Shown: positions 48,526 through 60,800 of the stretch, one piece after another
How positions within the stretch are numbered: the first letter of the stretch is position 1
Layout of the letters: every line of letters starts with the position of its first letter
Source of the DNA: Nymphaea colorata
Lineage: Eukaryota > Streptophyta > Magnoliopsida > Nymphaeales > Nymphaeaceae
Reading direction: 5' to 3'
Length of the DNA stretch: 64,000 nt
NCBI RefSeq assembly: GCF_008831285.2
Contig: NC_045147.1
Location: 18,578,854 to 18,642,853 of the forward strand
Notes under the pieces: generated by a model
What the model was told of the DNA's origin: nothing
Seen by the model: the letters and a program-made list of their open reading frames with translations, nothing else
Database searches by the model: none
Program-made: the position numbers and the translations under genes

Positions 48526-51500
48526 AAACAGCATGAAGCAAGAGTAATTTGGGATAAAATAGTCGAGCCACTTGGGGATTTTGTTTGAAATTTATATGCA
48601 TGTTGGTATAAGTTTTATGCGCATTATCATGTGATCCAGTGCAGCGGTTCGAATTTTTTTAAGAGGGAATTGGAAGACCGACGGTAAGTTTTTCTTTTAA
48701 GATTTTTTTTTTCCCCAAGTGAAGGAATAGTGTTTGTTTCGTACGTGTTTATCTAAGGGGAGGGAAAGAAAAGAAGGGATGCGAATGCCAACAAGGATGG
48801 CTGCAATAGTTGGAGAAGGTGACAAAAGGCCAATTAAAGAAAGGATGGGAAAAAATTAAAGGGGGGTGGGTTTTCCTTTTCCAAACTTGGATAGATTAGA
48901 AAATAAGGAAATGACTAAAGAAATGGAAGATTCTCTTGAGAAGCTTGGCTGTCGGTGTTCCATGCACACCCTTGCGTGGAATTATTTTCCCCATCCACAC
49001 ACGAAAATAACTTAAATGGAGGTGACGTTTTCCAATCAACCGTTTCCCCAAATTATTGCAATACTGTTTTCTTCTTCTAAACAACTGCCTATGTCTCTCT
49101 GTTGATTTGCTTCTAAAGCATGGATTGACTATCTTTGATTTCACATATTGAAAACGTTGCGTGTGAAGCCACCTTTCTTACATATAATTTGAACCCCCCC
49201 AAGAAAAAAAAGTGAAATAACTTAGAAATATATTACCTGGGGGTCTAAGAATCTTTGAGAACAACGAATAATGATCTCGAATATCAAAGCTTTTATGTTG
49301 CAGCGTTAAAGTTGAAAGCATCCAATCCAGGAATTTTTTGTCTCGACCGACCTGGATAAGGATTTTCCGGCGCCGGATCTTCATAAAGTAGGGATATGTG
49401 GTTTGGGGAGCATGGCTTTTTTGGCTGTATCCATTTCACGCTGTATTTAGCTTAATTATCCGAATCAAAACCATTTAGCTTCCTGTCTATTATAACCCTT
49501 GGCTGTATTCGGCATAGATTTTGGATCTTCTGATAAACCCACTTTGGCACCTAGACTAGCGGAAAATTTCGCGATTTTTTTCCGATACTGGCCAAATTCA
49601 TATGGAAAAGAATTCCCAAGCTTCGTATTTGGCCAGTCTACTCATTTGATCTTTGTGTAATGGATGAAAGGAATTTGAGGTCTTCTCATATCAATTTTTT
49701 TAACCACTTAACACTAAATTATAACTAGATCCAGCTTGCACAGTTGTGCACTTAGTTGACTAAAGGTTTTCTTATTTTGTCAAACCGTAAAATAGTTTAG
49801 TTTATTGAAACTGTTATTATATTATGTGTTTTACTTTAAAAATATATAATCCTAATTACAAAGTAGCAGTTGCTGTTGATGTTGGAGTTTTAAAAGGCAA
49901 GTCTCTAGTTCGATCTTCATCGACATCTGCGTCAAGGAAAAGGGAAGGAGTCTTAGCTTCGGGCTTCGTCAGTGGAGAATCATAAAGTAATTGTACTAGC
50001 AGTAGCAAGCGTAATAATAATGAAAAAGGCATAGCATGAGTTACTAATGGTGAATCAATGTCTTCACATTATTTCAATAAGTTGAAGTTGATGATGAATC
50101 AATGTCATTACAGCGATGTGTAATGAGGCAGTAATTAAAGGGTGGCATTTCATGAATTTATATCATTTACGTAACCATCAAGTTTAATCACAAACCAATA
50201 TAGCTTTAAATTAACACAGCCATTACAGTTGCAAATGGGCCAGATCTGGCACCAGGGTCTTGTCCAACTCCGGCCCGACCACCAAGAACGTACTTAAATG
50301 TCCTCGATCCGACCCGTTTGCAACTCAATATAATATATAAAACTGGATCTGCTAACAATTTTCCGATTTGTATGCAAAAGTTAGCTTATAGAAGCTGCCA
50401 CATTTAGAAAAATGTTATACAAAATCAGAGTACATCGTCTACCACACGCAAAATTCAGATTCAGATAAGATCAAAAGAGAGAAGAAGTCCGTCCGGTTCT
50501 GTCCCAGTTATCCAGCAACACACGTTCCTACATGTTCCTGTTTGGTAACAGTTAATATTCGGCATGAAAATGTGTCATTTTGTTTTTGTCATGGCACCCT
50601 TGCAACGGTGCTCTGACCTAACAATTTACAAATACAATTACATCAAACACGTGGTGCCTGTGTGTGGGTGCGCGCATTTGGGCCCATGCGTGCATGCATG
50701 CATGCACACGTACACCTGCTCGTGCTACAATATTTAAAAGCTTAAATAAGTCTCAACCTACTCTACTGGCTTGTTCACACTTTTTCAAACGTATAGCAAT
50801 GTGAAACTCCACTCGCTTTTTGGGTACGCGCCAAACAAGGAACAGCATGTTCTGGCACAATCGAAGTGCTGTGTCCCGCCCTTCTCCAGCCCCTTGGTCC
50901 TGTTTGTGTTGGAAAAACTCATTCTTCGGCGTTCAAGGGTTAAGCTCGGATTATTGAAACTATTTTCACCCTTATGCTTTGGTTGAAAAGACTAATTGCT
51001 TTTGTTTTATTTACGGGATTTGACATAGCTGATCCGATTAACTATGTATACGTGGTCGGTCCCTGATTCCATCTCATCGGTAACGACCCATTTTACATGC
51101 CGAAGCAACCGTGGGCCCTAAGGGATTGTTTGTCAGCAAAGATGTTTGGTACGTGTCAACCACGAACCTCCCTAAAAATTGGAGTAGATTCATAAAAAGT
51201 TTTAGTTTTTCATGAATCTGTCTTTATTTTTAAAGTAAATTTATGGAATCAAACAACTCCTAAAAGAGGAGCCTTAGCTTTTTATTCATTCATGGGCAAC
51301 TTATCCCCATTTATTGGGGTGAAAAAAAGGCCCTAGGAAAGAGTATAGTAAATTGGGATAAGAGAGACGTGAAATTTTTATCCATTTTTTCACTAGGGAG
51401 ATAAGCTATAGAACAAAAGTGAAAACAGAGTGCTAAACTGTTCTGTAAGAACTTTTTCTTCACTAATAAAATTTGGTAAGAGCATGCCTAACTCACCAAC

Positions 51501-52684
51501 TTAAAAAGAATAATTAATCAATGGTGATGCAAAAACTCCCAAAAACCTAACCACAATCCAAATTTTGAAATTTCAGACTGCCATAGAATAGGCTGGGAAC
51601 ATGAACGTTTACTTCAGCTCTCACCGCGTGTCCAAAGTGGGTCCAGCATTTCGCTAAGAAGGCAGAAACAGTGTGTTGCTTTTGTCCAACAAAAAGCTTT
51701 GACGTTTCGCTTTGCCAGTGCTTTTTAGTTCGGTCTCAAACAAACAAAAACTACTTGTGAATTAGAAGATATTGAAGTTTGAAATTTCAAAAATTTCAAA
51801 AATGTAAAAAAAAAGAAAAAAGTTAAAGAAAGCTCAAATGATTTACAAGAAAACAAGTCAAGTACGTGATGATCAAGAAGACTTACTTGACTGGTAAAAA
51901 AGATATGCTTAATAGATTCACCTATTCAACAAAGATTGACCAACTTGGCTGACTCTGATACAACCAGACCAATGTGAATGGAAACTGGCAGGGCCCGGCC
52001 TGTTCACTAGACGGGCGTAAAGGGCCCGACCCGACACACGAGGGCCTGACCCAGGTTGGCCCCTTGCTAGATACATAGTCTCCTCAAAAATAAAATAAAA
52101 GATACGAACAAAAAACTATGCATCTGTATTCAAATAATTAGTGCAATGAAATCTCCGGGTTCTATTTATCTGGACCCATATATCATTTCTCTTTGGCAGA
52201 TCGCTTAACGAACAACTTGTAAGTGCCTGTCGATTTTTGTTTCGGCATTGAAAGGAAAAGAGATCGGTTTCTCTACCATATATCTACTTGGAATTAGTTT
52301 TGTTACTACTTGCCAGTCCTCCAGCAATAACACATCTCTATAATTCAGTTCAGTATGTTCTTAACTCACAAGGTTTGCTCGTTAGAGGCAGCAAATATAC
52401 AAATGTTTCATGAATCTATATTAGGTTAAAGATTGAGGCAAATTCATAGAACATTAATTCATTAGAAAGTATTCATGAGATGCTACAAGCTTGGGATGGA
52501 TTGATGAAACATTCACAAAGTGTCTTTGCTGTCAAGCAATCCCTTTTAGACCGACTGACATCTCAAATGTCAAAGCATCATTCCGTAGAGCCTCAAGCAC
52601 ATAGGTTCCTTGATGAGCCCTTTTTCTCTAACATCTTGTCAATGTTTTCGCCTTATTTGATATATAGTATATATAATTTTTCAG

Positions 52685-52721
<37 letters not shown>

Positions 52722-53090
52722 TGTAAGAAAGAGCAATCAAGTGTTTTACAAGAACATCGACTCCATTCGGTCTGCATGTTTGAATTGATGAAAAGGAACG
52801 CGAGAAGCATGGAGAAACTTGCCTCTTCACACCTTTCACATGCAAAATGTAATGGCAGAAGCGAACCTTCCCAAATTCAAAATATACGGTAGTATACAAT
52901 TTTCTTTTGTTGTATATGTAAAAATAATTTCTCTGGAGTACACCAACTCACGTGCATGCACGCACTCCCACTCATACACGCATACGAACAAAGGATTGCA
53001 TAACATATAAATGTACAACAAGACAAGTCAATTTGGACGGGTTAAGACGTCAAAAGCAGGAATTATGGTGTTGAAAAACACCTGCGTGCA
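48526..53090. other. Gene-poor intergenic stretch, no gene recognised
   Basis: AT-rich, with no convincing ORF. Near 50230-50330 and 51990-52075 there are GC-rich islets with repeated GGGCCCGGCC, CCCGACC and GACCCGTTTGC phrases typical of degenerate plant repeats. An alternating purine-pyrimidine run lies at about 50660-50716. A (TA)n run is at 52686-52717. Confidence 0.45.
52686..52717. repeat. (TA)n microsatellite
   Basis: About sixteen TA units. Confidence 0.95.
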
Positions 53091-53153
53091 TTATGACTGT
53101 AAGAAGCAAAATTCCTGACGCGACCGACGCTCGATTGCGAAACCGCAACGGCG

Positions 53154-53291
53154 ATGCACCTCCTTCAAGCAACGCCTCCCGACCCGACCTCCTCCTCTTC
53201 CTCCACCGCCATTAAAGCTTCCTCGAAAAGCTTCATCTCTTCTGCAACTTTCCAAATGGCCGCCATTAAACCAATCCCGCGGTTTGCTTAA
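53154..53291 (+). CDS. Small Ser-rich ORF (45 codons) in a GC-rich island, uncertain
   Basis: ATG to TAA within a GC-rich patch (about 53100-53470) that stands out from AT-rich surroundings. The product begins MHLLQATPPDP, is rich in Ser, Thr and Ala with a few Lys, and ends IKPIPRFA. It resembles a transit-peptide-like N-terminus more than a domain. A GTAAAT donor-like site lies at about 53477. It could be the first exon of a gene I cannot follow, a decayed exon or chance. No family recognised. Confidence 0.2.
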   Translation: MHLLQATPPDPTSSSSSTAIKASSKSFISSATFQMAAIKPIPRFA

Positions 53292-53471
53292 GCGTTAATA
53301 CGTGCCCAGCTGCTTCATTTCCAAGGGGGCAACGACGGCTTGGAGGGACGCGCCTTAAATGAGAAACGATAAAATTTTGCCGGAAGAGTCCCCCGTCATT
53401 TCGGGAAATGACAGGCACGGGGGCGCGGACCCCCGCAAAGGGAAAACGGTTTTCGTCGGAGCCTGGGGGGC

Positions 53472-54600
53472 GTTTAGGTAAATTCGCATTTTGGTTCGTC
53501 GTCTTTGTCCACCTCCGGCTCCGGGTATCATCTCGAAGCTACAAAATTCTTTGCATGTCTCTGTAATTTGCGAGCCGCGACAAACTGACAGCTAATATTT
53601 TATTTTACTGATCAGATTTTAGAGACATTGTTCTGTCTCTGCATCGATCTACGAGAAGAAGGTGTTTTTTTTTTCATATTTATTATATTAAAATCATGTA
53701 AGAATTTAAATAAGTTTTCTTTTTCTTTAGTGCTACTTGAGTTCTCGTTAATTGTAGTTATCAAAGTTTAATATGTATACGTATGCGCATACTCATTCAT
53801 ACAATCACATGTACTACGAATTGATTGTTATGGTTTTCAATTTTTTTGTTTCCCTCCATGGAAGCCCATGTGGACCATCGAAGCAACAGTTTTTTATGCC
53901 TACTTGATTTTGAGGCTTTTCTTATTATTCATGTCAACTTTTTTTTAAGTTTATAAAGCATAAGTTTTGGTAAAAACTCAATTAAGTGGTTGAATTATGA
54001 ATTATTGATCATATTGAATCGGGTCGAAGCGACTGGATACATTATACCCATAAATTGTTGAAGCAAATGCATATTTTTCTATAAACATTTGTGTGCCTAT
54101 AAATATATGTATATGAAGTATAATATTAAGTACAAAATGTGAATGAAACTTTATAGTTTTACTCAACCAGGTAAATGTAAAGTACGGGTGTGAATAAAGA
54201 AGATTGTCAGTCCATGAATCATTGGCCCGGAGAGAGGTGCCGTGTGTTGTGCACTTTTCGTTTTTTCCCAAATTGTTAAATGTTTGAGTTTTTTTTGTTA
54301 TTTAAACTACCGGTTCTATGTATTCCTAGAAAATAAATATAACAATATTTCCTGCAATCTACACCTCAAATTCAGCCTGAATTCACCAAATGGGCAGCTG
54401 CCCTTATTCGATTCAGATTCTGATTTTTATAAAACGTATGATAACATTGAATTGTTATATGGAAATCGATTTATCCGGCCAAGGTTATGCACTTCTAAGT
54501 GTCTTCTTCGTTGATAAGCATGAATTCATGCATGTTCATATAAACAGATAACGAAGAGCGTGTTCAGTGGTTTGAATCAAACAAAAAGAAAGTTCAATCT
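53472..54600. other. Intergenic, no gene recognised
   Basis: AT-rich, with runs of T and short open frames without motifs. Confidence 0.45.
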
Positions 54601-54606
54601 GTCATG

Positions 54607-54607
<1 letters not shown>

Positions 54608-54678
<71 letters not shown>
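54608..54678. repeat. Compound microsatellite (TA)n(AG)n
   Basis: About 20 TA units followed by about 15 AG units. The same TA-then-AG order is seen at 48310-48350. Confidence 0.95.
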
Positions 54679-54680
<2 letters not shown>

Positions 54681-54702
54681 TCAAAGCGCCACCTAAAATA
54701 AT

Positions 54703-55182
54703 ATGTGTCTTGGATTTGATGTAAATGTTGTCAGAATGGCTAGCGTCCCGTGTCCTCGATTTCTCGCTTTCAGAAGACGATGGAAATTTGTTACTGCGAT
54801 TCAGTGCCCAACGCAGAAGAAGATAATTATGGTCCTTCTCAGTGGTTCTGATCTTCCAAAAAGATTTGAAATTGGCATACTGATAGATCTTCTACGCCAT
54901 GAAAATCAGAAGGCTGCCTTCATCTTTCTGCAGAAAGTTTCATCCTTGGCCGCTTTCCATAATTTTATAAAGAAAGAAGATAAAAGAGACCCTGTGAACT
55001 TCATCTCTAAAGCAAAATCCAGAAGCCTTTTGGTAAAAAAAAATCAAAGAAAGATAGATAACTTGTCTTTTTGCTTAAAATTATCAAATATTTTCCCCCT
55101 AGAGGCTAAGGGGTGGCGGATTTGGTCATGGGGCCCTTACATAAGCTGGAGACAGCAAGGTCTTGCGTGCAATTATAAATAG
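54703..55182 (+). CDS. Orphan ORF, 159 codons, function unknown, uncertain
   Basis: An uninterrupted frame starting MCLGFDVNVVRMASVPCPRF, with Lys/Leu-rich later parts. I see no known motif, signal peptide or clear membrane span. It starts 25 nt after the TA/AG microsatellite. Its length is unusual for chance in such AT-rich DNA, yet it lacks a visible promoter or splice structure. It may be a fragment of a decayed repeat or gene. Confidence 0.2.
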   Translation: MCLGFDVNVVRMASVPCPRFLAFRRRWKFVTAIQCPTQKKIIMVLLSGSDLPKRFEIGILIDLLRHENQKAAFIFLQKVSSLAAFHNFIKKEDKRDPVNFISKAKSRSLLVKKNQRKIDNLSFCLKLSNIFPLEAKGWRIWSWGPYISWRQQGLACNYK

Positions 55183-56113
55183 CAAATCGGGGTCAGTTCA
55201 GTAATTATATACGTAAAAAGTGTTTTATAATATTTTAATATTATTTATCTGAGGATTTACCTCTTTTTTGAAGTCCAAAAAGTATTACGTATTGAGCAGG
55301 CATGGGCTCTGTCCACTGTACTCTTCTAATCATTGATGAAAATAAAATTGGTTCGGGGATACTCGACAGATTTCAGAATCTTCAATTTTTTTTTTGTCCA
55401 CCCCACAAAATTTCACCTCCTTGCCGGTACATATTACAAAAACAGGACCTTCTGAAATGACTTATTCAATAAATTAATAGCTTGTCCTTTTATTGTCATT
55501 AAACAATCTCATTTGCACTTCCATTGGCTGCCCATTTTTATTTCTCTCTCTTTAGATATATATATATATATATATATATGTGGTATCTTTTTATGAGCAT
55601 TCTATAAAAAGGGTAGTTTCATTTTTATCTTCTTTACTTGCAATTAATTGCTACAGTATATCCCTCATTTACCTTTCTTTTTTTCCTGCTGGGTTTCTTG
55701 TTTTTACGTGGAATCTTGGTATAGTAAGGTGGTTTTGAATTGCTTCTGGTTGAATATAAGACGATTCTTAATGTAAAATATAGCATGTTTTCCTTGCATG
55801 TTAAAACATACTGGAATTATTTGCCCGTTGCTGTTTTCCCCCTTTCTAACTGACTTGAATTTGAAGCATCAAGGGAGTAGCCAAACACTGTGTCTGCCTT
55901 TTTTTTCTTCTTTTTTTTTTTTCTTGGGTGTTCTTCTTTATTTGAGAGCACAGATATCAGAAGCGATTGCCCCACCATTTATTCAATGGTCATGCTTTTC
56001 TAGCTAGATGAGACATCTGCAAGTCCAGATTATTAACCCATCTCCTTCTCCCCCCCTTTCAAAAAGCCTCAATGCAATCACTTCCTTGACTGCGACCCCT
56101 TAGAGTAGAACTC
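55183..56113. other. Upstream region of the MYB gene
   Basis: AT-rich, with a (TA)n microsatellite at about 55555-55579 and no gene. It presumably holds the distal promoter of the MYB gene. Confidence 0.5.
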
Positions 56114-56119
56114 TATAAG
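56114..56119 (+). promoter_or_regulatory. Probable TATA box of the R2R3-MYB gene
   Basis: TATAAG about 190 bp before the MYB ATG gives an expected start near 56145. A (CT)n tract (56272-56301) would then lie in the 5' leader. Confidence 0.5.
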
Positions 56120-56271
56120 CTTTGGCCTCACTCCCCAACACCATCATTTTCCCTTCATACACTCACACCCCATTAGAGCTTTGTTCTCTTCCTTTAACTC
56201 TTATCAGGATCCAGATTTTAGTGATAAAACAGCCAATTTAAGCACTCGGCTTGTTCAGTTCCACCTTTGAT

Positions 56272-56301
56272 AATCTCTCTCTCTCTCTCTCGCTCTCTCT
56301 G
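56272..56301. repeat. (CT)n tract in the MYB 5' leader
   Basis: Near-perfect CT repeats end a few bases before the MYB ATG. Such tracts are frequent in plant 5' UTRs. Confidence 0.9.
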
Positions 56302-56307
56302 TGGATC

Positions 56308-57854
56308 ATGGGACGCCATTCATGCTGCTACAAGCAGAAACTCAGGAAGGGGCTATGGTCGCCAGAGGAGGACGAGAAGCTGATGAGATATATCACCAAG
56401 TATGGCCATGGCTGCTGGAGTTCGGTGCCTAAACAAGCAGGTGACGGGCTGCGCTGCCTTTAATTGTGACCTGTGACTCCTGGCATTCTCAATTTCATTA
56501 CATCTCCTTCTTGTTTTGTGGGGTATGAACTTTTTTTGATTTTCTGTTTTTCCCCTGTGGAAAATTTGCAGGCCTGCAGAGGTGTGGTAAGAGTTGCAGG
56601 TTGAGGTGGATCAATTACCTGAGGCCAGATCTGAAAAGAGGAACATTTTCGCAGCAGGAGGAGAATCTGATTATTGAACTCCACGCAGTCCTGGGGAACA
56701 GGTGGAGCTCTCCTCCCTCAATTGTCATTGTCCAATTTTTCCTTCTTCCGGGACTACGTTAGCGTAACTGAATGAATCATCTAATGCTTAATTTCTCAAT
56801 GGTTTGCAGGTGGTCTCAAATTGCGGCACAGCTTCCTGGGAGAACTGATAATGAGATCAAGAATTTGTGGAATTCATGCATTAAGAAGAAATTGAGGCAG
56901 AGAGGGATAGACCCCAACACTCATAAGCCCCTTGCCGAGGTTGGGAATGGAGAAGACAAGTCACAGTCGAACAATGAGAAGGCTTCCGCACCAAGTGAGC
57001 TGAAGCTTCTCTCCACCACCGCGGTTGATGCTGACATGAAGCCGAACGCCCCGTTGGCCGAAGACGCGTACCAACTTGAAGGATTTGGCTCCAAGAATCA
57101 AATCAGCGGCAACTCAGCCAATTCTCTGTCCAAGGAACTGATCGTAGACAGGATCATGAATTGCCAGGAAAGCTCCTCCAGCCGAAGAGCTCCAGAATTG
57201 ATGGGTTATTTCCCTCTTCAGCCCGTCAATTACGCCGCGAGCTCCAGCAGCCAAACTTCTTCTGTTGGGCTCTCTGCAAATCCAAGTTCGGTTCTTTGGT
57301 TCAATCAGAACTGCAGGCCGTTTGAGACTATTGCGGAGTACGCGCCAAGTAATGTGCAGACAATGGTTCCTCCCGTCACTCTGACTTCTCCAGTCTGCAA
57401 TCCCAGTTCTCTTATACCGTCATCAATGAGCAATTCCTCCGGCAGCTGCGTTACCGGAGTTCAATTCTGGGAAGCCGGCCGGTCGTGCAACAGTAGCAGC
57501 AGTAGCGGCAGCATTGAACTGCAAAACAGCAATTCTCTATTTGAGAGCACCATGTTTCCATGGGGATTGGCAGATTGCAGAGTTGATACATCGGAGCTTG
57601 CCGACAAGGACAATCAAATCCAATTTGACGGCGAGCAGGACGACGTTAAGTGGTCGGAGTACCTCCAACCACCTTACGTATTGCCCGCAAATCTTGCGAC
57701 TCAGAATCCCCCGCTGTTCAGCGAAATAAAATCGGAAGACCAGTTTGGTATTGAGAATTCAAGCTCTTGGAACCATCATCAACAACAAATGGAGAGCTCA
57801 GACGCATTCAGCAAGGATTTTCAGCGAATTGCAGCAGCATTTGGGCATCTTTAG
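56308..57854 (+). CDS. R2R3-MYB transcription factor, MYB61/MYB86-like (subgroup 13), three exons, about 435 aa
   Basis: Exons 56308-56440, 56572-56701 and 56810-57854. The two introns sit at the standard R2R3-MYB positions (phases 1 and 2). [20 protein letters not shown] opens R2 (W17, W37, W57). R3 has F70 in place of the first Trp, then W89 and W108. [15 protein letters not shown] followed by [13 protein letters not shown] is diagnostic of the MYB50/55/61/86 clade, and the C-terminal MFPWGLADC motif also fits it. The C-terminal two thirds is Ser/Asn/Gln-rich and probably the activation region. Arabidopsis relatives control stomatal aperture, mucilage, and lignin and secondary-wall deposition; the role here is inferred. 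The start follows a CT-rich leader. AATAAA at 57961-57966 is a probable poly(A) signal. Confidence 0.95.
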
Positions 57855-60800
57855 CCTGTAAATTTTCTAAAGAGTCCATCTCACTCCCTTAGGCACTGAA
57901 AAAAGAAAAAGGAGACAAGAAAGAAACACGGATCCTCACATTTTCTATTTGATAGGTTTGAATAAAGGCTTTCGGTTACAGGTGTGTGCCACATATTTTT
58001 CTCTTGTAAATAGGGCCTGATACAAATTCCAGTTTGTAATCTTCGGATATTTGTCAAGAAACAAGCTAACTCTCACCTGCCTATTTGGTAGCCAGCAGTG
58101 CGAGTGATGCCTGTTTCTTGCTTTCTTTCCAATTTGTCATTCTCAGTTGTTTCTCATACTCAGATTGCATCCTGTTCTGTACCTGTAATCAGTTTATAGA
58201 AGCTCTAAACTCTTGCTTGATTGTTTTCCTCCACCACCAAAACTCATGTCCACCATCATGTTTGCAATAAAAAGGAACAACTCTTTGCCTCATCTCCTTG
58301 CTTTGTTCTATGTGCTGCAAAGTGTACTGTGGGTACAGGTCCAAAAGGGCTTGCGTTTGTATGAATCCTCATATCCAGAAAAGTGGTATAACCTGAGATA
58401 CTTTCAATGCCATATCCAACCTTGTCCCACTTGTCTAGGTAAGTTGGTGGATCCTATCATTTTGCCGCAGCTGATAAAGCTTGGGAACCAAGGTTAAGAT
58501 TTGATGGTTCTGTCACACGGTTGATTAAGAAAGCGTGCAGCAAAATTTCTTCCTTTTCCTCATAAATTTCTCTCATCCGAAAGAACTGTATGCTCCCCAT
58601 ATTTCCGTCACTTGAGAATCGTATATCTGTTATATACTTATACAGATGTAGACTACCCACATGGCGACGGCCATGAGGAATATTAAGATTCTCTTTCCAC
58701 AAGATAGAGGCGTGGCCTTGGGGAGACGGAGTTTGGTGGAGTGGGGAGAGGAAGGGATCAAAACTTGCATTAAAAGAGGCCTAAAGACGTGTGCGCCCAG
58801 AAGAAGGAAGACTATTGCATTGGTGAAAGCCATTAAAAATCCTTTGGGGATTGCTGAGCTGGAGTTGAAAGCTACATTTGCACACTCAGAAAGTAGGTGG
58901 TGGTCTTAGGCGCAGTAGCAGCAATGAAATGCCTTATGATGGGAACTTTTGATGCTGATGCTGACCCTGAATCCTACGAATGCAGAGGCTTCTGATGGTG
59001 ATGTCCTGCCCTAAGACGATGGAACCAATTGCTCATTAAAAGGCAGAAGAAATTTTCCAATCTTCTGCAGCAAGTAATGGCTCCATTCTATGTAGAGAAG
59101 CTTGCTTGCCTCTTTTGGAGCGTTTCTCGAAATGGTTGGTGTTTTTCTTGTGCAGACATCTCCCCATATAAGGATGTGCTTTGTCATGGCGTGATGTAAA
59201 TCTGCGGGTGCTTTGTTCGAGTCATTCGCTTCGTTCTCAAAATTGGTAATCAAGATATTGAAAGAAACCCATGCGCCTAATGCCAATGAAGACGTCTTTA
59301 TATGAAAAATTGTTGCATCACATGCCATGAATGAACAACACTGCCGATGCTTGTTGAGGGCTTGGTTTCATACTTTAAATTGGCAAAGACATTAAAAGAA
59401 ATCAATCATAGACCCCCTTAATTCTAGCACGTACCCATCTCTCTCCCTCTTTCTCTCTCCCTACCTTCCCTAGTGCATGTGATCAGGCTTAGCTTTAAGA
59501 TTTGTTAAATTGCAAGACTTGGACGCTAACACAAGGAAGATTCCCCAGTTCAATAAGAGACATTAGGTAGGGTTGACCCTGGAAGCCAACAGAATGCCAA
59601 GGGAAAAGAAAGACTCGGAAAAATGCCTTCGTTTTTCTTTAACAATTTTTTTTTGTGTTTTTTAATCAATTTGATCATATAAATGAAACTTCCAGAGGAC
59701 TTTGAAAGAAAAAAAAAAAAAAGGTGGGGAGGAACCATCATTATTGTACTGATAGTGGTGCTTGTTCTTTAATTATTTTAGCCCCATTTCTTCTTGAAGC
59801 AAATGATGACCTGAATTTCTTGGTCTCCTGTCTCAGCCTGTTTCAGTTTTATCCTCTGTTTGGGAGCAAATCCATGGAGACAGGAATTGTGGCTGTAGAG
59901 AGAAGATGAGGATGGTGAAAGAATGAGATAACTTAGACATCCCCAATCATATCCCCTAAATTATTGTACACAAAGGGAGGTTGACAGTTCCCAATGTCTT
60001 CCATGCATTCGAAAGTTCTCCTTGACCAGCACACGCCTCCAAGCATGCAGATTTGACACGCTTGGATTTGATCTACCTAGCAACAAATCCTTTCTTGTGT
60101 TTGGTTGATGGATTTGAAATCCTACTCAATAGAAATTAGCAAGTTTGTTTTTGCACGAAACATGAGAATCGCCTCTTGGAAGAAAAAGAGGAGGTAGAAA
60201 GAGGTGATATTGGTGATCACAATTAACAATGAAATTAATTCGATAATCACCATTCATGGGAATGGATCAATAGCCGGACTACAAACCTTCCAGTTGAGGA
60301 ATTCGAAATCAAGTTCAAAACATTGGGAATTATTTAATTTCAATATCACTTGATCATCCCCATGTAAGAGAAATGTGGGTATTGGGTACGAAACGTTCAC
60401 GATGAATAAGAGAGCAGCATTTCTTATGCTTCAAAGAGGTTTTTTTTGCTCAAGTAATAAACCCGGCACAAGACGACATCAACAAGATCCACAATAGCTT
60501 TCACATCTTGTTGAGTGCTTTGATAAGGGCACTTGAAATTGAATGGCGTCAAGGGCTTCCATATCAAAAACATGTTGGTTGCCGTAAGGTTGAAGATGGA
60601 GTCTAGATGGGATGAGTTTGTCACGAATGAGTGTTTTGCTCCCTTTCCTTCTGTACCGAATTTGTTAGCTTCAAATCTGATTTCGTCTGCATTAAGCTGA
60701 TAAGGATTGCAAGCCATTAAACGCTCAGCTGAAGCAGCATACATAGACCTTCAAAATGAACAAGATCCAGGAGGAACTAATGGAATCTACCCATAATCAT

